DNA of 64,000 nt, taken from Lysobacter arseniciresistens ZS79. GTDB lineage: Bacteria > Pseudomonadota > Gammaproteobacteria > Xanthomonadales > Xanthomonadaceae. Every line of letters begins with the position of its first letter. The stretch's first letter is position 1. The position numbers and the translations under genes were made by a program. Under the pieces are notes generated by a model. It had not been told where the DNA came from, searched no databases, and was given only the letters and a program-made list of their open reading frames with translations. The DNA lies in NCBI RefSeq assembly GCF_000768335.1, contig NZ_AVPT01000013.1, forward strand, positions 1 through 64,000, given 5' to 3'. Below are positions 35,001-42,272 of this stretch, one piece after another.

Positions 35001-35169
35001 GGTTCAGGCGCACGGCGGCTTCGCGGAGCCGCCGTGCCAGCACTACATCCGACCAGCGCTCGCGTGCGCTTAGCTCACCGCCAGGAGCGACCGCTTCACC
35101 CTCGGCAACAGTCCAGCCCGTGCCGGCCAGCCACTCCAGGCAGGCGTCTTCGAGGTGGTTTTCCTTCAT
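32041..35169 (-). CDS. hsdR: type I restriction enzyme R subunit, orphan
   Basis: A 1,042-residue protein from the ATG at 35169; an upstream in-frame extension looks non-coding. Residues 138-154 hold the PD-(D/E)xK nuclease (D138, E152, K154) with Q169 and Y173 of the QxxxY motif. The translocase has Walker A GSGKS at 296-300 and DEAH at 401-404, with further helicase motifs and a full C-terminus. HsdR cuts DNA only in complex with HsdM and HsdS. Neither gene is adjacent: the dsb operon lies downstream and a tRNA upstream. It is either a remnant of a larger system or works with subunits encoded elsewhere. Confidence 0.92.
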   Translation of the reverse strand: MKENHLEDACLEWLAGTGWTVAEGEAVAPGGELSARERWSDVVLARRLREAAVRLNPKLPASDVDAVIAKVAGYGHQSLVDGNRELYDWLRNGVPLERTSADGRREVLRVPVIDSDGHNDLLAVRQFTVQGAKLRRPDIVLFVNGLPLVVIELKNPADLNADHESAWNQIQNYKAEIPQLFWFNLLNVISDGTVARYGSLSAELSRYSRWRLLGGKKVRDGQLELEVLMRGLLNPGTLLDFFRGFVAYAGADGGASFKIIAQWHQYHGVKKAVARAVEALTQRKDGKGGVIWFTQGSGKSLLALFYVMALRDRPEFRNPTVVMVTDRNDLDGQLYETFSDSAWSLRATPVQADSREDLRRHLSEVQAGGVFFTTINKFAPEPGQTSVPVLCERDNVVVIADEAHRTQYGFRADMDTRTGKTKYGLAKYMRDTLPNAIYLGMTGTPVSLNDRDTEAVFGTYVDVYDMIAAQEDEAVVPVSYESRIIELRFNEAEKQALLDEFLDATGDEDESEQDRTASRYTRLEALAMADGRLATLAADLVAHWEARKESVAGKAMIVAVSREAAVRLYDEIVKLRPDWHADDINAGRIKVVMTGTSADPPHYQPHRTDKADRKLLEKRFKQSPDELKSHETPLELVIVRDMWLTGFDAPPVHTLYVDKPMQGHGLMQAIARTNRIWKDKPGGLVVDYIGIGEELKKAIRQYTRDSGAEREPVDTSGAALGILLDTLDVIRKEFFAGFDHAGFEDPKRALALLAPAMEHILKLDPETDDKGRNRGVRAYLDQVAKLTKAQALAGTRPGAMAVREEIAFYQAVRVSLIKLTRSAGGLSRLEKEAALRQLVARGVLVEGVNDLYGTLGLDKPDISLLDERFLAQIREMPTKNLAAELLERLLADQIRSRGQKNALLGKEFATRLEEAINRYQNRGLTTVEVIEELIRLAREINEARPPDGMSEEEFAFYQALAENESAVRELGHPVLRALAQELTDKLRKSATINWQNRKDSRAKMVAMVKVLLATHRYPPDKQPEAIEKVLVQAELLADAWAA

Positions 35170-35315
35170 GCTCTGCGCTGCCCCGATGTCCCCTCGGGGC
35201 AGTATGCCGCTGAACCGCTTCCGACGTGGACGGCTGCGGAGCGTGCCGGCGGGATAGCGTCGGGCACGTGTGCCAGATTCCAGTGCCGGGGTCGTTCTCG
35301 TGGGTTCGCCTGTCG

Positions 35316-35423
35316 CTGTGACACATGGGCTTGTCACAGGATCTGTCACAGGCCAGTTCGGCGGCTTGGCGACGGCACGGAAGCGGAGGCTGAAAGGGGC
35401 GACCCCCAGTTCGGCTGTCACAG
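35316..35423. repeat. four CTGTCACAG-like short repeats
   Basis: CTGTGACA at 35316-35323, TTGTCACAGG at 35331-35340, CTGTCACAGG at 35343-35352 and CTGTCACAG at 35415-35423 lie between hsdR and the tRNA-Met gene. Clustered inverted and direct short repeats beside a tRNA resemble recombinase arm sites, but they could also be regulatory. The rest of 35170-35496 has no supported gene. Confidence 0.4.
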
Positions 35424-35435
35424 CCGATCGGGCAC

Positions 35436-35459
35436 AAAAAAACCCGCGTCGATGGCGGG
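35436..35459 (-). terminator. intrinsic terminator after tRNA-Met
   Basis: On the minus strand CCCGC, a seven-base loop and GCGGG are followed by seven T residues. It lies 38 bases after the tRNA 3' end. Confidence 0.8.
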
Positions 35460-35496
35460 CTTCGATCGTCTAACTTGTTGTTCCTGCTTGAAAATC

Positions 35497-35573
35497 TGGT
35501 GGCTATGGGTGGAATCGAACCACCGACCTCGGGATTATGAGTCTCGCGCTCTAACCGTCTGAGCTACATAGCC
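35497..35573 (-). tRNA. tRNA-Met (CAT), elongator type
   Basis: A 77-base gene with encoded CCA. Acceptor arms GGCTATG and CATAGCC pair fully, D-stem GCTC/GAGC and T-stem GGTGG/CCACC pair fully, and the anticodon loop is CTCATAA. The anticodon stem CGAGA/TCCCG has one A-C mismatch. CAT could also mark tRNA-Ile2, but the acceptor and D-arm fit elongator Met. A truncated second copy lies 22 bases upstream. Confidence 0.92.
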
Positions 35574-35595
35574 AAGTTTTCAGATTTCTACTGCA

Positions 35596-35646
35596 GTGAC
35601 CCCGGCATTATGAGTGCTGTGCTCTAACCGGCTGAGCTACATAGCC
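35596..35646 (-). pseudogene. truncated tRNA-Met copy (5' 51 bases)
   Basis: The minus strand from 35646 reads GGCTATGTAGCTCAGCCGG and continues through a CTCATAA anticodon loop to GGGGTCAC at 35596, a standard tRNA-Met up to the first bases of the T-stem. The T-loop, second T-stem strand, acceptor 3' strand and CCA are missing; unrelated sequence (TGCAGTAGAAATC) follows. The break lies where many integrases cut tRNA genes, and this point separates accessory genes on the left from housekeeping genes on the right. Confidence 0.75.
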
Positions 35647-35787
35647 ACGGGGAACCGCGAATTTTTCCTGTCGGCGGCCCGCTTGTCAATCCTTGCCGGC
35701 GGCTGGCTGCCCGCGCTTGTCGTCCCCGGGGGCGCATGGCAGAGTCGGACACAGTGACGCAAGTCAGTCGATTCAGGAGTCCGCATC

Positions 35788-36381
35788 GTGATCGATCCGG
35801 ACGGTTTCAGACCCAACGTCGGCATCGTGCTGATGCACCCCGACGGCCGCCTGTTCTGGGCCCGCCGCGTCCGCCGTGATGGCTGGCAGTTCCCGCAGGG
35901 CGGGATGAACAGCGACGAGACGCCGATCGAGGCGATGTACCGCGAGCTGCGCGAGGAGACCGGGCTGCTGCCCGAGCATGTCGAAGTGCTCGGCGCGACC
36001 CCGGGATGGCTGCGCTACCGGCTGCCGCAGCGGGCGATCCGCCGCAACGACCATCTGGTCTGCATCGGCCAGAAGCAGGTCTGGTTCCTGCTGCGCCTGA
36101 CCGGGCAGGAGACCGACCTGCGGCTGGACCTGACCGACAAGCCCGAGTTCGACCACTGGCGCTGGGTCGATTTCTGGTACCCGCTGGAGCACGTGGTGGT
36201 GTTCAAGCGCGGCGTTTATGCGCGCGCGCTGCGGCACCTGGCGCCCTACGCCCAGCGCATTGCCGGGCCGAAGGCGGTGCCGCTGCCGGGGCCCGAACGC
36301 AGCCACGGCGGCTGGAACCGGCACCGCTCGCGTCCGCGACCGGCCCGCCGCGGCGATGGCGGTTCGGCGCCCGTTAATTGA
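35788..36381 (+). CDS. rppH: RNA pyrophosphohydrolase RppH
   Basis: A 197-residue Nudix enzyme that removes pyrophosphate from 5'-triphosphate mRNA and so starts mRNA decay. GTG start at 35788 with AGGAG upstream. The Nudix box spans residues 38-60 (G38, E44, R52-E53, E56-E57), and WQFPQGGMN before it is specific for RppH. The C-terminal tail from about residue 165 is rich in Arg and Pro and variable in this family. It is the first core gene after the tRNA boundary. Confidence 0.95.
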   Translation: MIDPDGFRPNVGIVLMHPDGRLFWARRVRRDGWQFPQGGMNSDETPIEAMYRELREETGLLPEHVEVLGATPGWLRYRLPQRAIRRNDHLVCIGQKQVWFLLRLTGQETDLRLDLTDKPEFDHWRWVDFWYPLEHVVVFKRGVYARALRHLAPYAQRIAGPKAVPLPGPERSHGGWNRHRSRPRPARRGDGGSAPVN

Positions 36382-36398
36382 CAATCATTCTCATTCGT
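36377..36398. promoter_or_regulatory. Fur box upstream of bfd
   Basis: AATTGACAATCATTCTCATT, read on the other strand as AATGAGAATGATTGTCAATT, matches the NATNAT units of the Fur consensus. It lies about 46 bases before the bfd start, implying iron-dependent repression. Confidence 0.7.
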
Positions 36399-36443
36399 AG
36401 TCCACTTTGCCCGCAGCGATCCGCTGCGAGCCGGGTTCGACGC

Positions 36444-36647
36444 GTGTACGTCTGCATCTGCAACGGGGTCACCGACCACGACATCCGCCAGGCGGCGCAG
36501 GCCGGCTGCAAGAGCATGGCCGAGCTGACCATGCGCACCGGCGCCGGTGCCAGCTGCGGCAGTTGCGTCGAGATGGCCACCGCGGTGCTGGTCGAGGCGC
36601 GCGCCGCGCTCGAACTGCCGCTGCCGGTGCTGCCGCAGGCGGCCTGA
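36444..36647 (+). CDS. bfd: bacterioferritin-associated ferredoxin Bfd
   Basis: A 67-residue [2Fe-2S] protein. I use the GTG at 36444 because the mature family begins VYVCICNGVTD; a longer frame upstream covers the Fur box. Cluster ligands are C4, C6, C38 and C41. Bfd reduces the heme of bacterioferritin to release stored iron when iron is scarce, which fits the Fur box just upstream. The bacterioferritin gene follows by 115 bases. Confidence 0.9.
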   Translation: MYVCICNGVTDHDIRQAAQAGCKSMAELTMRTGAGASCGSCVEMATAVLVEARAALELPLPVLPQAA

Positions 36648-36762
36648 CGCCACGTCCCGTCGCCGCCGCACGTCCGTGACGCGGATGCACCTGATTCGCG
36701 TTCCATCGCCGCCGGCGCCATCGCGCTAGAGTCCCCGCCATCCCCGCACACGGAGCATGGCG

Positions 36763-37233
36763 ATGAAAGGCGACGCCAAGGTCATCGAGTTCCTCAACAA
36801 GGCGCTCTACAACGAGCTGACCGCGATCAACCAGTACTTCCTGCACGCCAAGATGCTGAAGAACTGGGGCCTGAAGGAACTGGCCGAGCACGAGTACCAC
36901 GAGTCGATCGACGAGATGAAGCACGCCGACAAGCTGTCGGAGCGCATCCTGTTCCTCGACGGCCTGCCGAACTTCCAGGCACTGGGCAAGCTGCGCATCG
37001 GCGAGACCCCGCGCGAGCTGCTGGCCTGCGACCTGGCGCTGGAACTGGAAGGCCTGCAGACGCTGCGCGACGCGATCATCCACTGCGAGCAGGTCAGCGA
37101 CTTCGTCAGCCGCGACCTCTTCGCTGACATCCTCGAGTCCGAGGAAGAGCACATCGACTGGATCGAGACCCAGCTGTCGCTGATCGAGCGGATCGGCGAA
37201 CAGAACTACCTGGCGCGCCAGATCGAGGGTTGA
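36763..37233 (+). CDS. bfr: bacterioferritin
   Basis: A 156-residue four-helix iron-storage protein. The start at 36763 has GGAG seven bases upstream; an ATG two codons earlier has no room for it. Ferroxidase residues E18, E51, H54, E94, E127 and H130 and heme ligand M52 are all present. It oxidises and stores iron as a 24-mer. Bfd, encoded upstream, mobilises the iron. Confidence 0.95.
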   Translation: MKGDAKVIEFLNKALYNELTAINQYFLHAKMLKNWGLKELAEHEYHESIDEMKHADKLSERILFLDGLPNFQALGKLRIGETPRELLACDLALELEGLQTLRDAIIHCEQVSDFVSRDLFADILESEEEHIDWIETQLSLIERIGEQNYLARQIEG

Positions 37234-37239
37234 CGCCCG

Positions 37240-37821
37240 CTAGTACGTCGTCGGCTTCGGCCGGCGGCGGAACAGGCGGCGCCACAGCCACCAGACCGCC
37301 AGCGCGATCGTCAGGCTGACCGCCACCACCAGCCCCAGCGCGACCCACGGGTAGCTGAACACCAGCGCCAGTCCGCCGACGGTGGCCACGTCCTCGCCGA
37401 CCGAGGCGGTCCAGTTGCTGACCGGCTCGGGCGACGTGTTGAGCAGGGCGCGGGTGCCGGCCTTCAGCGCGTGGCTGGCGAGCGCCACGCCGGCGCCCGT
37501 GGCCAGCGCGCCAGCGCCGAGGTCGCCGTCGGGCGATAACGTCGCGGCGGCGAGGAAGGCGCCAGCCGGAACCCGCAGCAGCGTGTGCAACAGGTCCCAG
37601 CCCGAATCGACTCCGGGGATCTTGTCGGCGAAGAACTCCGCCACCGCCAGCACGCCCGATACCCCAAGCACCCACGGCGAGGCGGTGACCTCCAGCGCCT
37701 GCGGCAGGTCGAGCCAGCCGAAAAAGCCGGCGATGCCGACCCCGAACACGGTCAGGTAGACGCGAACGCCGGCCAGCCAGGCCAGAACTACGCCAATTGC
37801 GAACAGGTGCGCATCCGACAT
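37240..37821 (-). CDS. DUF4126 membrane protein
   Basis: A 193-residue integral membrane protein with four to five helices. The pattern GVRVYLTVFGVGI near the N-terminus, EFFADKIPGVDSGWD, and the C-terminal ALASHALKAGTRALLNTSPEP match DUF4126. Function unknown. It converges on bfr with six bases between and is divergent from the DUF6776 gene. Confidence 0.8.
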   Translation of the reverse strand: MSDAHLFAIGVVLAWLAGVRVYLTVFGVGIAGFFGWLDLPQALEVTASPWVLGVSGVLAVAEFFADKIPGVDSGWDLLHTLLRVPAGAFLAAATLSPDGDLGAGALATGAGVALASHALKAGTRALLNTSPEPVSNWTASVGEDVATVGGLALVFSYPWVALGLVVAVSLTIALAVWWLWRRLFRRRPKPTTY

Positions 37822-37888
37822 CGCGGCATCCCCGTAGACTCCGGGACGAGTATAGGGGAGCGGCGGTGCCCGTCACCGCCACGTCGCA

Positions 37889-38632
37889 ATGAACCGGAAG
37901 ACCCAACCACGCTATGTGATCGTGCCGCACCGGCCCGACCGTCGCCCGCTGCTGTGGGCGGCGCTGGGGCTGGGCTGGCTGCTGAGCGTCGCGGTCGCGT
38001 GGGTCGCCGCCGGCCGCGTCGCCGCACCGCAGCTGCCGGGGATGACGGCCGCGCTGGACGACGCCCGCGCGCAGCTGGCGCAGGCCGGGCACGAACTGGC
38101 CGAGCTGCGCCAGCGCCAGGCCACGCTGGAGCGCTCCGACCAGATCAGCCGCGCGGCCAACCGCGAGGTCCAGCAGGTGCTGGCCGAGCGCGACGGGCAG
38201 ATCGCCGACCTGCGCGCCAACCTCGCCTTCTACGAGCGCCTGGCCGGTGCCACCCGCCAGCCGAAGGGCCTGGCGGTGCATTCGGCCGAATTCGCGCCCG
38301 AGGCCGCCGGCACCTGGCAGTACCAGATCGTCCTGACCCAGAGCCTCAACCGCGGCGCGGTGACCGCCGGCAAGCTTCGCTTCGCCATCGAGGGCGTGCG
38401 CGACGGCAAGCTCGCGGTGGTCGACTGGGCCGGCCTGCACCAGCGCGACAGCGCGCCGCCGCAGCCGTACTCGTTCCGTTACTTCCAGCAACTCAAGGGC
38501 AGCGTGATGCTGCCGGACGGGTTCGTGCCGCAGCGCGTGCGGGTCTCGCTCGACGGTGAGAACACCTCGCTCGAACAGGCCGTGGCGTGGGCACAACCCG
38601 AAGTCGAACCCTACAAAGCCGGGGATACCTGA
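37889..38632 (+). CDS. DUF6776 family membrane-anchored coiled-coil protein
   Basis: A 247-residue protein. One membrane helix lies at about residues 21-42, then a coiled coil at 50-120 with heptads (AQLAQAGHELAELRQRQATL), then a periplasmic beta-rich domain with VLTQSLNRGAVTAGKLRFAI and SFRYFQQLKGSVMLPDGF. A paralogue lies at 39116-39829, and a bactofilin gene sits between them, starting four bases after this gene ends. Function unknown; the arrangement suggests both work with the bactofilin scaffold at the inner membrane. Confidence 0.75.
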   Translation: MNRKTQPRYVIVPHRPDRRPLLWAALGLGWLLSVAVAWVAAGRVAAPQLPGMTAALDDARAQLAQAGHELAELRQRQATLERSDQISRAANREVQQVLAERDGQIADLRANLAFYERLAGATRQPKGLAVHSAEFAPEAAGTWQYQIVLTQSLNRGAVTAGKLRFAIEGVRDGKLAVVDWAGLHQRDSAPPQPYSFRYFQQLKGSVMLPDGFVPQRVRVSLDGENTSLEQAVAWAQPEVEPYKAGDT

Positions 38633-38635
38633 AAC

Positions 38636-39061
38636 ATGTTCAAGAACAAGCCGAACCTGCCCGAGGGCCAGGTCGACACCCTGATCGGGCCGCAGGTGGT
38701 GATCCACGGCGACCTGCACTTCAGCGGCGGGCTGTACGTCGAAGGCCGCGTGGTCGGAAAGGTGCACGCCGAGGACGGCGCCAAGGCGGTGCTGACGCTG
38801 GCCGACGGCGGCAGCGTCGAGGGCGAGATCCGCGCGCCGGTGGTGGTCATCAACGGCCGGGTCGAGGGCGACGTGCACTCCGGCGAGCGGCTGGAGCTGG
38901 CGCCGAAGGCCCGGGTCGACGGCAACGTCTACTACAAGGTGGTCGAGATGGCGGCCGGCTCACGCCTGAGCGGGCGCCTGCTGCACGTGGAGTCGGCCGC
39001 GCAGGCCGCCGAGTTGCCCGACGGCGACGAGCGGGTCGACTTCGCCAGCGTCGTTGGCTGA
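38636..39061 (+). CDS. bactofilin (polymer-forming cytoskeletal protein)
   Basis: A 141-residue protein with the bactofilin right-handed beta-helix: repeated short strands such as IGPQVVIHGDLHFSGGLYVE, then GEIRAPVVVINGRVEGDVH and PKARVDGNVYYKVVEM. Unstructured, proline-containing tails flank the core. Bactofilins polymerise without nucleotide and scaffold cell-wall or polarity proteins. It lies four bases after one DUF6776 gene and about 55 before the other, likely one transcript. Confidence 0.92.
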   Translation: MFKNKPNLPEGQVDTLIGPQVVIHGDLHFSGGLYVEGRVVGKVHAEDGAKAVLTLADGGSVEGEIRAPVVVINGRVEGDVHSGERLELAPKARVDGNVYYKVVEMAAGSRLSGRLLHVESAAQAAELPDGDERVDFASVVG

Positions 39062-39115
39062 CCGTCCACGGGCGACGTTGTAGGCTCCATCGCACCTTTC
39101 CCGCGGTGGGTGGCG

Positions 39116-39829
39116 ATGGTTCCTTCTGAAACGGCGGTTCCCGGGCGGGCCCGGCTGGCGCTCATCGCGCTGGTGGTGCTGGCGCTGCTGTTCGGCCTGT
39201 GGGGCGCGTGGCGGGTGCTGGCACCGGCGCCCGGCGACGCGCGCGCGCGGCTGGAAGCCAGCGAAACCGCGCGCAAGGCCCTGCAGTCCGAGCACGAGGC
39301 GCTGCAGCAGCGTGTCGCCACGCTGTCGCGCTCGGACCAGATCAGCCGCGATGCCAACCGCGAGCTGCAGGGCACGCTGGCCGAGCGCGACGAGGAAATC
39401 GCCGGGCTGCGGGCCGACGTCGCCTTCTACGAGCGGCTGGTCGGCGCCACCGCGCAGCGCCGCGGCCTCAGCGTCCACGCGATCACGATGCAGCCGCAGA
39501 GCGACCTGGCCTGGCACTTCCAGTCGACCCTGACCCAGAACCTCAACCGCGGCGCGGTCAGCAGCGGCCGGCTGACGCTGTCGGTGGAAGGCTCGCGCGC
39601 CGGCCGCCTGCAGACGCTGGACTGGGACGCGCTGCGCCAACAGGAGGACGCCCCGGGCGTGGAGTACTCGTTCAAGTACTTCCAGCAGGTCAAGGGCGAC
39701 GTGTTCCTGCCCGAGGGCTTCGAGCCGGTGCGGGTCACGGTGCGGTTGCAGCCGCGTTCGGGCGCGGCGGTCGAGCAGTCGTTCACCTGGGCGCAGGCCA
39801 CCGGCGCGACGCCGCCGGAACCGGCTTGA
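39116..39829 (+). CDS. DUF6776 family protein, paralogue
   Basis: A 237-residue protein of the same plan as the one at 37889: helix at about 15-35, a coiled coil with SRSDQISRDANRELQGTL, then VAFYERLVGATAQRRGLS and SFKYFQQVKGDVFLPEGF. The two share the LxRSDQIS-NRE and FYERL-GAT blocks. The start is uncertain: ATG at 39116 or GTG at 39110. It ends 30 bases before erpA. Confidence 0.75.
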   Translation: MVPSETAVPGRARLALIALVVLALLFGLWGAWRVLAPAPGDARARLEASETARKALQSEHEALQQRVATLSRSDQISRDANRELQGTLAERDEEIAGLRADVAFYERLVGATAQRRGLSVHAITMQPQSDLAWHFQSTLTQNLNRGAVSSGRLTLSVEGSRAGRLQTLDWDALRQQEDAPGVEYSFKYFQQVKGDVFLPEGFEPVRVTVRLQPRSGAAVEQSFTWAQATGATPPEPA

Positions 39830-39859
39830 TTGCGCCGCCAAAGCCCCCATCATGGGCGC

Positions 39860-40249
39860 ATGACCGACCCCATCATCCCCCTGCCTGAACTGCCCGCCGA
39901 ACCGGGCTACCAGTCGCTCGACCGCCCGCTGCGGTTCACCTCCGCGGCCGCGGCCAAGGTGCGCGAGCTGGTCGCCGAGGAGGGCAACCAGGCCCTCAAG
40001 CTGCGCGTCTACATCCAGGGCGGCGGCTGCTCGGGCTTCCAGTACGGCTTCGAGTTCGACGAGGAGCAGGGTGAGGACGACCTCGCGATACGCACCGACG
40101 ACACCACCCTGCTGGTCGACCCGTTGAGCCTGCAGTACCTGATGGGCGCCGAGGTCGACTACACCGAGAGCCTGCACGGGGCGCAGTTCGTGATCCGCAA
40201 CCCGAACGCCAAGACCACCTGCGGCTGCGGTTCGTCGTTCTCGGCGTGA
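39860..40249 (+). CDS. erpA: iron-sulfur cluster insertion protein ErpA
   Basis: A 129-residue A-type carrier. The three cluster ligands C57 ([11 protein letters not shown]), C121 and C123 (TCGCGSSF) are present. The motif order and [14 protein letters not shown] fit ErpA. It passes [Fe-S] clusters to targets such as the isoprenoid enzymes IspG and IspH. I start at the ATG at 39860, omitting ten upstream in-frame codons. The stop overlaps the GTG of nudC. Confidence 0.93.
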   Translation: MTDPIIPLPELPAEPGYQSLDRPLRFTSAAAAKVRELVAEEGNQALKLRVYIQGGGCSGFQYGFEFDEEQGEDDLAIRTDDTTLLVDPLSLQYLMGAEVDYTESLHGAQFVIRNPNAKTTCGCGSSFSA

Positions 40250-41253
40250 GCGCCGGCTCGCCGTTCGCTTTCGTCGCCGCCGGTGCCTACGGCGCCGGTG
40301 CGGCCAGTCTCGAAATCGCCGACGAACCGGCCTGCCACGGCGTCCTCGACCGCGCCGACGCGCTGCGCGACGACCCCGCCGCGCTGGCGGGGCTGTGGGC
40401 GGACGGGCGGGTGCTGCTGCTGGATGCCGACGGCAACGCTCTGGTCGACGGCGAGGGCGCGCTGTTCGCGCCGACCGGGCGCGAGCTCAGCGAAGGTCCC
40501 GGTGGACCCGGGGCGGCGATTTTCCTCGGCCGTGCGCCGGACGGGACCGGCTGGTTCGCGCTCGATGCGGGACTGGCGGCGCTGGGCGCGGCCGGCCGCC
40601 TCGACCTGCGCAGCGCGGCGGCACGGTGGCCGGCGTTCGAGGCCGGCGTGTTCGCGCAGGCGCGCGCGCTGCAGCACTGGCGCGACCGCCACCGGCACTG
40701 CGGTGTCTGTGGCGGCGCCATCACCTTTACCCGCGGCGGCTGGCAGGGCCGCTGCGGCGCCTGCGGGCTGGACCACTACCCGCGCACCGACCCGGCGGTG
40801 ATCGTCGCCGTCACCGATGGCCGGCGGCTGCTGCTCGGCCGCCAGCGCAACTGGCCGGCGCGGCGCCATTCGGTACTGGCGGGCTTCGTCGAGCCGGGCG
40901 AGACACTGGAGCAGACCGTCGCCCGCGAGGTGCTGGAGGAGGCCGGCGTGCGCGTGCGCGGCTGCCGCTACCTCGGTTCGCAGCCGTGGCCGTTCCCCGG
41001 GCAGCTGATGCTCGGCTTCATCGCCACCGCCGAGCCGGACGAACCGCGTACCGGCGATGAGCTGGAGTCGGCGCAGTGGTTCGACGCCGACGACATCCGT
41101 GCGGCGATGGCGCGCGACGGCCGGGACGACGGCCACGGCCCGCTGCTGTCGACGTCGATCTCGATCTCGCGCTGGCTGGTGACGCAGTGGCTGGCGGCGA
41201 TCGACCGCGCCGGCGCCGCCGCGGTGCGCGGGGACGACGCGGCCTCGCGCTAG
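40246..41253 (+). CDS. nudC: NAD(+) diphosphatase NudC
   Basis: A 335-residue Nudix enzyme that cleaves NADH and removes NAD caps from RNA. GTG start at 40246 overlaps the erpA stop (GTGA). A zinc finger is formed by C152, C155, C170 and C173. The Nudix box is at 213-235 ([22 protein letters not shown]) and the diagnostic SQPWPFP follows at 245-251. It is longer than E. coli NudC (257) because of an N-terminal domain common in this family. Confidence 0.93.
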   Translation: MSAGSPFAFVAAGAYGAGAASLEIADEPACHGVLDRADALRDDPAALAGLWADGRVLLLDADGNALVDGEGALFAPTGRELSEGPGGPGAAIFLGRAPDGTGWFALDAGLAALGAAGRLDLRSAAARWPAFEAGVFAQARALQHWRDRHRHCGVCGGAITFTRGGWQGRCGACGLDHYPRTDPAVIVAVTDGRRLLLGRQRNWPARRHSVLAGFVEPGETLEQTVAREVLEEAGVRVRGCRYLGSQPWPFPGQLMLGFIATAEPDEPRTGDELESAQWFDADDIRAAMARDGRDDGHGPLLSTSISISRWLVTQWLAAIDRAGAAAVRGDDAASR

Positions 41254-41346
41254 AATCGGGCCGGGCACGCGGACCGCTCCGCGCGCATGCACCTGGTCAC
41301 GGCACGGCAGCACCCATGGCGCCGCCGCCGGAGGAAAACACCGCCG

Positions 41347-42264
41347 ATGTCAGTCACCCTGATCGCCACCGTCGTCGCGCTCGTGCTTGGACACCTCGCC
41401 CCGTCGCTCGCCGTTTCGGTGCGCCGCTACGGCTGGTACCGGCAGTGGGTCGGCTGGCTCGACGGCCAGTTCCCCGAGGGTGGTTTCTGGCGCGGGCGCT
41501 GGGGCATCGCGCTGGCGCTGCTGCCGCCGCTGCTCGCGGTCGGCCTGATGCAGCGGGCGCTGGAAGCGCAGCTGCTCGGGTTGGCGGAGCTGCTGTTCGG
41601 CATCGCCGTGCTGTTCTACGCGTGGGGGCCGCGCGACCTCGATGTGGATGTCGAGGCGGTGGCGCGCGCGCGCGACCCGGCCAGCCGGCGCGAGGCCGCG
41701 ATGCGGCTGTCGGCCGACGGCGACACCGCGCCGGAAGGCGTGGCGCTGGTCGAGGCGGTGTTCCGCAACGCGATGCGGCGCTGGTTCGGCGTGTTGTTCT
41801 GGTTCCTCGTGCTCGGCCCGTTCGGCGCGCTGCTGTACCGCTTGCTGGTGCTGTCGGTCGTCGGCGGCACCGCGCAGGCGCTGCCGTCGCGCACCGTCGC
41901 CGGCGCGCGGATGCTGCTGGGCGTGCTGGAGTGGCCGGTCGCGCAGCTGATGACGCTGGCGCTGGCCCTGGTCGGCAACTTCGACAGCGTGTTGGGAGCC
42001 TGGCGCGACGCCGGTGGCGCCTCGTTCCGCGCCGACCACCGGTTCCTGCTGGCCGCCGGTCGAGCCAGCGTGCGCAGCGAGATGGTCGAGGCCGCCGCCG
42101 ATGCCGGCTACACCGACCAGGACGGCGACGGCGAGGTTGACCTGCCGCCGCCACTGCCGGGCGAGCTGCCGGAACTGCGCGATGCGATGAGCCTGGTCTG
42201 GCGCTGCCTGCTGGTGTGGCTGGCGGTGCTGGCGCTGTTCGTGATCGCCGGCTGGGTGAGCTGA
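41347..42264 (+). CDS. AmpE-like regulatory membrane protein
   Basis: A 305-residue inner-membrane protein with about four helices. The N-terminus MSVTLIATVVALVLGH and the pattern RRWFGVLFWFLVLGPFGALLYRLL match AmpE-type signalling modulators, linked with beta-lactamase induction and cell-wall sensing. I start at 41347, with GGAGGAAA upstream, not at 41287. No ampD neighbour is seen here. It converges on the MFS-acyltransferase gene. Confidence 0.8.
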   Translation: MSVTLIATVVALVLGHLAPSLAVSVRRYGWYRQWVGWLDGQFPEGGFWRGRWGIALALLPPLLAVGLMQRALEAQLLGLAELLFGIAVLFYAWGPRDLDVDVEAVARARDPASRREAAMRLSADGDTAPEGVALVEAVFRNAMRRWFGVLFWFLVLGPFGALLYRLLVLSVVGGTAQALPSRTVAGARMLLGVLEWPVAQLMTLALALVGNFDSVLGAWRDAGGASFRADHRFLLAAGRASVRSEMVEAAADAGYTDQDGDGEVDLPPPLPGELPELRDAMSLVWRCLLVWLAVLALFVIAGWVS

Positions 42265-42272
42265 CCGGACCG

